Source: Prostheceraeus crozeri (taxonomy: Eukaryota > Platyhelminthes > Polycladida > Euryleptidae). From it: a stretch of DNA of 64,000 bases. The notes beneath the pieces were generated by a model that did not search any database, was not told the DNA's origin, and was given only the letters and a program-made list of their open reading frames with translations. Below, piece after piece: positions 34,301 through 45,011 of the stretch. How positions within the stretch are numbered: the stretch's first letter is position 1; the number at the start of each line of letters is the position of its first letter. The translations under genes were made by a program, and so were the position numbers. The stretch is taken from contig CAJQUW010001436.1 in the NCBI GenBank assembly GCA_907163375.1, positions 7,501 to 71,500 on the forward strand, written 5' to 3'.

Positions 34301-37300
34301 AAAGTGGGTCGTCAGAGATTAATGGGCTGCTGATGAATTAGAAATCAAAATCTCGAAGTTTGACTATTATGGAATATTCGTTTTTCTGGCGCCCATTTGT
34401 AAATAACTTGAAATATAAAGCAATACCAAAATATACCAGCAATATGCTCAGTCTCGAACTTCTTTATTTAATTTTAGTATTTTGAAAAAGTCCTTCCACA
34501 ATTATGAATTACCTATTCTAGAAAGTGTTTGTATAAAATTCTTAAACCCATCACTTTGTATACAAAAGGAAGGATTGTTCAATTTACGTCTACTTTGACT
34601 TTTTACAAATATCTATGAACACAAAGGTCATGCATGCTTAATTCTCTTATCATTGAATGTTAACTCCAATTTCTATGCATACTCTAAAACAATAATCACA
34701 ACTGCTGCATGAAATTGAATATTATTCGCGTAGTCCGTTCCAAATTGGTTTTATTATTTTAATCAATTCGCATGTTAACCACGACAGAGATGCGACGTGG
34801 CCATGGTCAGTAAATAAATAAATCGTCGAAAAGAAGAATGAATTTTATATTTCAAGTTATTATGGAATAATCACGGTAACAACGCCTGTTTGACAACTGA
34901 TTTTCGTTCCCGGACAATTACGTAAATTAAACGTGCTTTGTACCTGCATTATGCTGTACGATTGAAATAGGCCTGGATTTTGACAGCCAATGAAGCGCTA
35001 GCACATTGATGCATGCTCAAACTTCAGCAAAAATGATGTTCATTATTTTTGCCTGCATTTCGTTTTCGATGCCCGCCCAATGATTCCCCTTCATCAAGGA
35101 ATAGAACTCAGGTGTGCGACGTGAAAAGGCGAGTATTGTTCCACAAGTTTAGTGTATCGACCATAATAGCGCTCCTCAACAAAATAATGGATTTTTCTTA
35201 CAGACAAATACAATTATTTCAGCCTGCTGTCAATCGACCGATAAATCTATTCCGACTTTGGTGTCATTTCATTCAATCTTCGTATATGCGCTAATCAATT
35301 GACACATTGACTAGCCTCCAAAGTAGGCCTGCATGTTAATATAAAAATCACAAGTGCGTTATAATAACCAGTTCGTTGTGTTGCACAAGACTAGCAATGT
35401 CAGCGTGATTTATGAAGTCGCTGTTACTTGGACATTTTAGTGGATGAGGCTCATCATCCTAATGAATTGAATGCTTTACGAATGTCGATCATCAATAAGA
35501 CTCGAGGTCTGAATGTTTGCATCGGAATGTTTCGTGTTGCGAATATAGAGTAGGTATATTAGGTAAGGTGGTAAATCCCCAATGTGTATACACTTTCCAT
35601 TTTATTGAACTTAAGGGAGATTCAGTCGGAATTGTTTCCCAATGTGAGATCATGCAGTTTTGTAGAAATTACCACGGAATTGAGTAATCATGATTAGTAG
35701 TACAGAAGGAAATAATGGTATTTTACAGATTCTCAGTGTCATAGCCTTGGAGAGGTAATGTTTGTCAAATTAGCAACTCGATGACCTGCTATTGCTTTCA
35801 TGCTTGATCATATCACAGGCAACCTGCCACTGGCAGAGCAAAATCACATAATCAAAGACGATGGTTTCCATTAACTTTGAAAGATGCAAATGGGTCCACA
35901 TCACTATTCAGATTCAAGAAATGAAACATGAATTTAGTGAACCATAAAATCATGACGATGAAAATTGAAATAAAAACTTGAAATTTCAGCCAAGAAAGCA
36001 AAATCAGATCTCGACTTTTTCATGAAGATTTCCATTAAAATGCGGTTAATGAAATTCCTTGATAATCAGCTTAATTTCCGCTTAGTTAGGATGCTTATTA
36101 GCAAATATTCATACCTTTTGATATCCAACTTGTTTCAAAATACTTATTTAGGAGAATCATCTCGGTAGTATATAAAAAATCTCGGTAGTTTTCAAAAGTG
36201 CTCAAATACTTTTTGGACCACGTGAACGCTGTCTCCGCAAAAAAACTGAATCTTTTGATATAAAATTTTCACTGTATACAGATACTTTTTTGAGTCGACA
36301 CTCTACCTATATATACCTACTCTATGGTTGTGAATATAGTTTTATTTTTCAGTGATTTGCTGGAAGCCGAGGAACTATTTTGTTAATTGCTCAATATATT
36401 CAAATGCAATTAATACTAAGTATCTGCAGCTGAAGGCAGCAGCATCATTCATCATTTTTCCTTATTTCCATCAGACCGGTCATTAACTAAGAACCAATCA
36501 TTTAAGTGATATATCGATATTTTAGTGAATCGAAATCTAAAACTGATCAATGAATGTATGCACATCTGGTTATCAATAAGAAGATGAAGTATTTGTAGAT
36601 CCGAGACAAAGGCAGTTCAGTGGGCAAAAGTTGGCAAATGCATTAATATAGAAACACAAATCATATAACGCCCACATCAATGTGTATATAAATGAGTGGT
36701 CTACAGTCGTCTATTAAGTACCTCAACAATTGAGTGTCACTCTATAAGCCACTTTTAAGTTTCTTGACTTATAGTATTTTAACAAACAAATGTTATTTTT
36801 GGAACAATACCTAGGTTTACTTCAACATCGAAACACGCCAGCGAACCTTGACTCAAGTTGCAAGGAAGTACAAATCAAAAATATAATGCATTTACTGAAT
36901 GAACGTTATTTTTGCATCATTAAAGACCTTAAGACCAGCGAAAGACGAACTGCTAAATTATGCTGAGCATAAGATTCCTAAAAGAAATTTGAGTGTGCGC
37001 TTAAAAGAAGGTAGACTCTGCCATTCACTGAGTTCCTGAGGCAGTTCCAAATATGTGTTGTTGCAATAGGAAATATACAGCTGTCAACAGACTAGTTGTT
37101 GGTATCAGGGAGGAAAACTCAATTGCAATTAATTAAAGAAGCTTGGTTACAAATTTGATTTTGATAATTCATCTCCACCTACAATTTTTGTAATGGATCA
37201 GTAATGGCAATGTGACTTCACACAACGTATGATGTGTACCGGATTGAGGAGGAAAGTTTAAGGAAAAAGAACCGAATTGAAGTTGCATTCGGTGTAAACA

Positions 37301-37408
37301 GAGGTGATCATAAAATAACTTTAGCCGAGCAATCAATTAATTGCAGCTGATTGGTGTCTTCAATCAATCAATGGCAATTATTTATCATCACTATGATGAA
37401 ATAGCTGC
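34301..37408. other. no recognised feature
   Basis: AT-rich sequence with only short frames. Inverted words GCGTTTTCAAAACGC and GGTCGCGACC lie right at the element boundary (34273-34300). Beyond that I see nothing to annotate. Confidence 0.4.
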
Positions 37409-37580
37409 ACTCGTATTCGAGAAACACACTCCCTTGAATTTCGACGTTTTGGGTCCAGACCCTTCACTTTGTTGAAACAGGTTTTAACTCAATGAAGAAA
37501 GGTCAGGTAAAGACTCTTTTTCCTCTTAGTAGAATCAATGTTTGCAGAAATTCAAGGGAATGACCTTCTCGAATACGAGT
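37409..37580. mobile_element. short MITE with 34-bp inverted repeats
   Basis: ACTCGTATTCGAGAA, six unmatched bases and TCCCTTGAATTTC at the left are mirrored by GAAATTCAAGGGA, six bases and TTCTCGAATACGAGT at the right end. The interior of about 100 bp has no coding capacity. Confidence 0.8.
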
Positions 37581-37689
37581 AGTTCCTGATAAGAATCCCG
37601 AGTGCCTTCAGTCCGTGAAAAGGATATAGTAGTAAAAATAAATCACTTAGATGCAATGCTTGTGCCAGTGTGTGGTGACGGCATTGTAT

Positions 37690-37860
37690 GTGAAGCAGTT
37701 GGTGAAACAAATCAATCAATTAATTGCAACCAGTAACTGATAGCAATCAATTAATTGCAGCATTTGTTGACACCAAACAATTGGTTGCAATTATTTGATG
37801 GCAGCAATCAATTAATTGTATTTTTCGATGGCCGCAGTCCATTAATTGTAAATACTTGTA
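37690..37860. repeat. irregular tandem repeat with AATTAATTG core
   Basis: The words CAATCAATTAATTGCA, CAATCAATTAATTGTA and CCATTAATTGTA recur every 30-60 bp, mostly preceded by GATGGC or GATAGC. A related copy lies at 37330-37350. The core is palindromic. It looks like a decayed minisatellite. Confidence 0.5.
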
Positions 37861-38998
37861 ATCCAATTATTTTTTGATAACTCCTGGGTGTAAACGCTGA
37901 TCAAATGAAAACATCAATCAAGCAGTTCGATGAAGTAATCAAAACATTCTGAGGATCCGTTTACCTCTTCCACACGGATTGAGCTTTCTATTAATAAACT
38001 CACATAGGAAGCACTTCTAAGTGGACTTGGATATTTGAAAAGGATTAATCTTCCAATCCGCTCAAAGTCTAAATAAAGAATTTAGCCTGACAATAAGTAA
38101 AATACTACTGCACTTTTAGCTGTGCCATCCGCCCCATTGCGTAATACAATCCTATTTCCGAAATGTTGCTGGATGTGATACGTACAATGATTAATTCAAG
38201 AACACAGCAGAATCGGATGGTTGGATTACAGAATGATTGCATTCAGGTTCATAGATTCCTTAACAATGCATTCAGTTTTCGAGAAATTATAACTTGCAGG
38301 AATTTACACGGTGTTAAGTAGAAATGGACCTTATTGAAAATGATCACACAAATATTGGTCAAGATGGTATTGAAAAAGTTTATTTTCTAAAACTGTCCGT
38401 AATAACCCAGTAATATCGCAGTCGTACGCAAATACAGTGATTAAAAATCGAACTGCATCCTCAATTGGAAAATGGGAAGACATGAATAGTTGCCTTTTCA
38501 TCCAATATCACAGGAATCATTAGCAGGCCTAGTTCTAAAGTTCACATCTCTGATCTTTTTATATCTTTACAGTAGTAGCTTACTTGCTTTTTTTGAATAG
38601 AAACATCTCACAAAACCATCTAAGCTGCCTATCATAAAAAGTTTGGAAGACTTATAGAATGAAAGTAGATTGATACTCGAATATCCTTCACGAATCTTCC
38701 ATGCTTGTTTATAACTTTTGTGTGTTCTCATTTGTAATGCTGCAATCCTAAAAATAACAACAGAGCAACGTATTAATAATTAGTAAGAGTAGTAATAATT
38801 TGAATGACTCAATAGGATTAGTTTCTCATGTTCCCAATATTTAAGGAAATCATCTAATCACTGCAAACTTCTAATTGCTGAATATTAGAAAATCTAAAAA
38901 TGTTCAGAATCGCGCCCGCCACTGCTCATTTAGACATAATAAAAGACAGAATATAGACAGGTATAAAGTTATGATGCAATTGTTTATCACATTGATTA
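37861..38998. other. no recognised feature
   Basis: AT-rich, short frames only. Confidence 0.4.
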
Positions 38999-39376
38999 TT
39001 ATAAACAAATGAAAATGACACTCACCTGCAATAAACAATCACAATTAGAAATTTCTGAAGATAAATGAAGCCGGCCGGTCTTCTTTCGAGCTGCAGCAGT
39101 TTTAAAGATAGTTGGTGACTGATTTTGAGTGCTTTGCCGCTTGCAGTTAAACACCATGAGATTGCGGCACTTTTCGGGTTTCCCCCCACATTTTCTTGTA
39201 GAATAAAAACAAGACTTTCCAAGACACCTCCATCTGTCTTCTCGGTCGCTCAATTTCAAAACCATTGGATGACCATTATCACAGGATCGGCTACTGTGAA
39301 GTAAACCACGACTTTGTAGGAATGCAATTGCAGACGTCTTGTCTTGAAGTTCGTGCTCTAAGCGGAAGAGATTCAT
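38999..39376 (-). pseudogene. Merlin/ISXO2-like transposase N-terminal fragment
   Basis: The minus-strand frame starts at ATG 39376 and encodes FLQSRGLLHSSRSCDNGHPM, then DREDRWRCLGKSC. This matches the N-terminal zinc-ribbon layout of Merlin/IS1016-type transposases (two Cys before and one to two after a WxC block). After KSC the sequence departs from the family and enters a segment that is repeated in inverted orientation at 39552-39608. No catalytic domain follows, so this is a fragment. Family assignment is from memory of the motif and is moderate only. Confidence 0.45.
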
Positions 39377-39608
39377 CCCGACTGACCCGAGTTACAATGC
39401 ATGCAGTCAGCAATGATGGCAATGAGCGAGCACAATAGTACTAAGCGACAGCGAATAGCGAATAGGGAATAGCACGGTTGATATCAGGAATCAGTCAGCA
39501 CAATAGCACTGAAGCCCATCTTGTCAGAAGCTTAACTGTTTTGATTACCGGCTTGTTTTCATTCAAGAAAAAACATGGGGGGGGGAAACCCGAAAAGTGC
39601 CGAGATTG
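39156..39608. repeat. 57-bp inverted duplication
   Basis: 39156-39212 and 39552-39608 are inverted near-copies (TTTTCGGGTTTCCCCCC against GGGGGGGGGAAACCCGAAAA, with CGGCACTTTTC shared). The outer copy contains a run of nine G. The space between them is about 340 bp and covers the start of the Merlin-like fragment. Confidence 0.7.
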
Positions 39609-39699
39609 CTTCAGTTTTTGGCTTGCGTTTGTCACTTGTACTGCAGTTTCTAGTTTCTTCTGTTTCATTTCAAGTATCAATTTCCCCTGACTGTGACTC

Positions 39700-42600
39700 T
39701 ATTGTTCATATACCACTGATATTTCCATGGTAGATATGCATGTGCGATGGACAACTCTACAGACCAATCGTAAGCATCCCTCACCACCACAGAGATTAAT
39801 TGTCGTGTCTGCTTGTTTGTGTCTAGAGATGACTGTCTTCTATACTGATGGTCATGGTCAGAACTAGCCTCGAAGAGCAAGAAGATCAATTGTCCATTGA
39901 ACGTAATGGAAATTCAAGTCTGACCTCTGACGAACCAGAAGTGTGAGACCACATGAAACACGCACAGTCAGTAATAGTCATTATACTAGAGAGTGAAGAG
40001 TCAAAGGTGTGAATGATGTTTCCATTTGAAAAATCTATCACTTAGAAAAATTGAGTTAAAGAGTGCACTTTTCTCTTGACAAGCCTGCCTGTTTATTGAC
40101 TGTTGAAGTTCGTGGGTTCTCTGACAAGAGCTACTTCTGCATTGCGCGCTTAACCAATCACAGACGCCAAAGAAAGATGAATATCTATGTCAATTTCTAT
40201 CGCTTGCTACCATTGCATACAATGGCTGGGATAGAATGCAAATAAATCTCTCTCTGTGCTGACCACGTACTACGATCAGATTGTGGGTAGAGGTGTGCGT
40301 CGGATTGGATTGGGGATTCTTAATCCGCTCCGACGGTTTGAAAACAAAATACGAATCCGATGAAATATTTTCAAATCAGAGTCCGACCACAAGTCGTATT
40401 GTGCGACTTAGGCCTCAGTCACACTGAAAGTAAAGCAAACATGAGCGTCTCGAGCAAACGCATCTCCGCAAGCTATTAGCCTCTGCCTTGCTTACGTTAT
40501 TGCAACCGAACCGAACCGAGCCGTAGTAATCTTAGGTAAAACATGACTTGAATGCAACCTAATAGAGCTAATGCAAGCATAAAGTATATTCGCAAATGAT
40601 AGATTGTATAACATTTACTCTTACATTATATAGAAATGAATGTTTGTATCATCAAATTGTTGTTGTGGACACATTGATTTACATTTGCCGTTAACAGCTT
40701 TATAAAAGTTAGCAAAGGCAGAATTACGATCTTCTGAATATTCAGGGCTGCACGAATGCAATTTAATACATAGCTCTCAAACTACTTTGCCTTTTCTCCA
40801 GCATTCAGAAGCATCCGTTATAATAATGAAATTTCGCTCTTGATAAGTTATGAAGAGACTAACCTGCCACGCCATTATAACACATTCCATAGTCATTAGC
40901 ATAAACTTACATTGTTGATTTCTGGCAAAGGAAAATTGCATATATGATACTAACTATTACTTACAGTAAGGTTTACATTGCATATAGTGCACACTATGAC
41001 CACAAGTACCCATTATCATCATGTGAGATCATATGTGAATGAAAGACTAACTTTTGATTAACGTCACAGCTCCCTCACAAGTGAGCTATCATAATCAGAC
41101 TTTAGATTGAGCACTATGATACTTTCAATCCTGATGCCCTTTCTGCCAAAATCCAGTGACAATGCTCCAGGCCAAGTTGAGGCGCCGCGGCTCCAATCGG
41201 CGCAAGGGAATGAAGCCGAGGCGTGGGCAATGAATGGCTCGGTTCGACTCGACTCAAGCTGCGGCTCGGCTTAGGTACAGTGCATTCCTAACTAGTGGGG
41301 ACTCGGCCGGATAAGAAAATTCATTCTGCATTAACTTGTCAAGCTACTGCAGTTTCCTTCCATCAACAGACTTTAACTCCAAGTCTTTAGTCGACTGCTT
41401 CGGCTCAGCTTGCTATGGACAACAAAATAAGAAAACCTTTCGTTGTTCTACCAGGCGTCTGATGGGGTACTTGTTGATGGTAGTACATTCTGGCAAACCG
41501 ATACATTCACTAAGAAGGTTGCTGGTACACGTACAAATCCAACCTGTCAGTCACCGTTAGTAGATATCCCTCATGTGCTATGCATGCTGCACTGTAAAGT
41601 AAAAAATAAAAATGGAATAAAAATTAATTTCATGTAGTGAAATCATGATAATTCTAAAATTTCATGAACTGACCTGAATAAATTACTGGATGTTACATGA
41701 CATCTCTGTTGAATATGACCTTCAAAAGTCATTGTCAGCTTGGCACTGGGTCCCCCTGAGCACAGTTCAGTATTATCCACGCAAGGGTGGGGGTATCACC
41801 GGTTACCAGCCGGCTCATTGTTGCCCAGTATAGCTTTCAACAAGATGCTTTTGATATCAAAAATTGAGCGACTAAACTGATCTGAATCTTTGTACATCAA
41901 ATTCAACAAGAATGAACTTTATACATTGCAAATGCCTGTATTGAAGAAAAATTCATGCAAATCCACATTAACTGAGACAGTTTTGAGAGACATAGTCATC
42001 CAATGCAGACTTGACATTCAGCATAAAACACAAATATTGAAAAGGGAAAATGAAACAAAACATTCTGTCACAAGCCCCATCACCAAGTCCGAAATGTAAA
42101 CTACAACGACTTGATGATGAAAGAACATTTATGAGTTGACACCGAACAATGTCTGACAAGACTGAACTGAACAAAAAAGCACTTGAGATTGACCTACGAT
42201 GTAGTCATGTATCAGAATTCGGGAGTTACAACTACAGCAAGTCGCTCGTAACTTGTTCTATGACGAAACCAACATAATTTTATTGAGGCATCTACATTAC
42301 GAAAGCAAACTACGCATTTATAAAACAAATTTACAAAACGCGAGGAATATCAATGAGCTTCAAGTGCTTGCTTCTGCGGAGGCATGTGGACTCTCCACAT
42401 TTTGACTGTTTTCAAATGTGCACACTTGTGTTTTTCTTCCTATTTCTCGATAAAACAGTGGGAACTACACTATCAAATTACATGAAAGTGACTTAATAAG
42501 TAAAAATATTCTCCTAAGTTCAATGATGATTTACGATATCTACATTTCATGATAGCAGAAATACGCTTTAGAATTATAAGTGCATGTGTTTTATACTCCA

Positions 42601-44148
42601 TGTTCATGTACGCTAAACGTGAATTAAATATACCTTACACTGTCAGAATAGGGCCAAGATAAAAAAAATGTTGATTGTCATACAGCAAAGTAAGTATATA
42701 TGGTCATGCTGTGAATACTCAAATAAAGATCTTGGTTACGTAGCCGGACTATAAACGAATTCTTCGTTTTCCATGAAACACGATGCTACTAAGTGTGCAT
42801 CGTTGCTTTGTGGTACAAATATCGGCGGATCATAATCTAATAATAATTTTGAAATAGGCAACATAATACACCACATTGGCTTTTTAATGACAGATGTCTT
42901 AACAATTTTACTATGCATGTGCAATGAATGAACTAAATTTATTTTATGACACTTTACAACAGGCCTGAAGTTGTGTACTAAGGGACTTGGACCGGGCCTG
43001 GGAATTCAAAATTGTCGTGGACCTGGCTGGTCCGTGAGGTCAACGGGCCAGGCTTGGGTCCCCAAAATTAGGTCCGAAAATGACTGTGATGGTATGTAAG
43101 TAGAGAGCTGTTATGTGTAACAAATGTACAACTGATATGATGAATCTGCTTTTATGTAAATCCCTAGCAAAAGTAAATAACCTTTAACGTACAAAATTGC
43201 TGGATGCAAGGAATTTCATCACACGCATGATGCAGGATGAACTACTAGTTTTAGGTTTATTTGAAGCACAACGATGGCTATATAAATTTTCGGCCATTGT
43301 ATACTACAACGCATGAGCCGGTACAATTTTGATATCACGGCTATCATACCGGGTAAGCGTGCACAGTACATTACCATGACTATTTCCACGCCTACTGCCT
43401 CTTATCCCATAATCGTTTAGAGACTGATAATCAGTCAACTTAACTACAAAATTTGTCAAAATTTGACTTGATGCTTTGTCTGACTTCGCCTTCCAGGGAC
43501 GTCGGAAGTGGGGTAGCAACTGTCGCCTAATTGTGCTGGGCTAAAAGAGCATATTATTGCTTCACCTAAGATACATAGTCTGACATATATAAACATTGTC
43601 AATGCTTACGTCAATTTATCGAAAAACTATTAATTCGCACAAGAGCAAGAGTAACATGCGCAGTGAAGAAGTCAGTGAATAAAAAATGGGATCGTATGGG
43701 ATCTAATTTATCAAAATAATATGATCCGGTGATGATGGATGTTTCGGTGGGTAGCAACATGTACAAAATAGTCAGTGAATAGACGAATCATGGCAGCTAT
43801 CGTAAACTATTTCTCCTAATTTTGAATGTTCTGTTGAAAGATAGTTACATACGCATGATACACCAAGCAAGTATATAAGCAAGTTTTTCACCAAACAATA
43901 ATGATACCGAATCTTGCTTATGAATGCTGAATTTGTTGAATTTCTTTTATAGATAAAAGCTTGACACCAACATGCTAGCATGTTGATTTCAACATGCATA
44001 CATGCTAGCTTTTCTGGCTTTGGATTTTTCAAAAACAAATTAAGCCCTATTTGCGGGCGCTCTAGGTTGGGAGTGGCACCATTAGAATCGCTTTGAACTC
44101 TTTCATTTAGTTTCAAATTATTGCCACTGCTTCGTGTCGAAATACATG
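39700..44148. other. long stretch without recognised gene
   Basis: No domain, splice-supported exon or RNA gene was recognised. Parts are GC-richer and repetitive: CCGAACCGAACCGAGCC near 40505, GGCTCGGTTCGACTCGACTC near 41240, and repeated TGGACC/GGGCC words at 42985-43075. These may be decayed repeats. Confidence 0.35.
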
Positions 44149-44149
44149 T

Positions 44150-44329
44150 ACAGCAGAAGCTCCATATTACGGACACCGTCGGGACTGTGCCTTAGTGTCC
44201 GCATTTTAGAGGTGTCCGTAATATGCAGTTCCCGGTGATGATACGAACATTATTCGGGACTGAGCTTAACTGTCCGTAATACGGAGGTGTCCGCTGTATA
44301 GAATGTCCGCAATAGGAGGTTCCACTGTA
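44150..44329. mobile_element. pogo/Tigger-type MITE
   Basis: The right end GGAGGTTCCACTGTA (44316-44329) and the left end ACAGCAGAAGCTCC (44150-44163) form an imperfect inverted repeat with a TA at the edge. The form CAGTGGAACCTCC is typical of pogo/Tigger elements. The interior consists of repeated GTCCGTAATA/GTCCGCAATA words in both orientations. No coding capacity. Confidence 0.65.
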
Positions 44330-45011
44330 TATCAAACATGGTGCGTTGGATATGAAGCGGTTGATTATCAATATGGACTTATGTCCTGAGCCCCAGATAC
44401 GAAAATATTTGGCCACTTTGTTCGGAGAAAATTCAAAGACGTGACATTGAAGGCGAAAAATGTTTGCTGAGTGAATGCGATCGGCAGAAACATTCGATCA
44501 TGGTCTTTGAGGCTGTCTCGTTTTATGGAAAAGAAGAATTGAGTGTCACGCACCAGGTCAGCAAGAAATACTTACTTCTCGAAGAAAGACGACTGCAGCT
44601 AATTAAGTTCCATCAAAAAAAACGATACACGATCCTCCCGTTTTTTACTGAACATGCTGTTTCAAATACAAGGTAGAAATTGTTGTAAATCACTGAGTTA
44701 TGATATTGGTAAAACGTATTGATATTCACAATTACTATGGTCAGCAGAAGTATTTCATGCTGAAAAAGGTATTTGCGGAGGTTTTTTAACATGGAGATGC
44801 ACAGGTATGTTTTCTTAAGCATATACATGTATACGTCTCGTGAATAAATGCATTTTTAGAGTGATTTCACTAAGAGTAAATGTGATTGTGGCGCGGCGGG
44901 ATAACAAAGTCGGTAGACTGCAACTCCGAAGCCCTGCCGATGATAAATCATTCGAAATGTTTTATGCTTGTGATTAAAACAAACTAGCGATATTCAGTAG
45001 CTATATTGAAA

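Noticed and set aside
34325-34345. CTGATGA ... GAAA resembling a hammerhead ribozyme core beside the Naiad element
   Set aside because: Only four bases separate the two core pieces, too few for helix II. It lies on the strand opposite to the element, and Naiads are reported to lack canonical hammerheads.
44885-44960. tRNA-like stretch with GTCGGTAGACTGCAACTCCG
   Set aside because: No clear pair of A and B boxes at correct spacing and no cloverleaf that I can draw. At most a decayed SINE.
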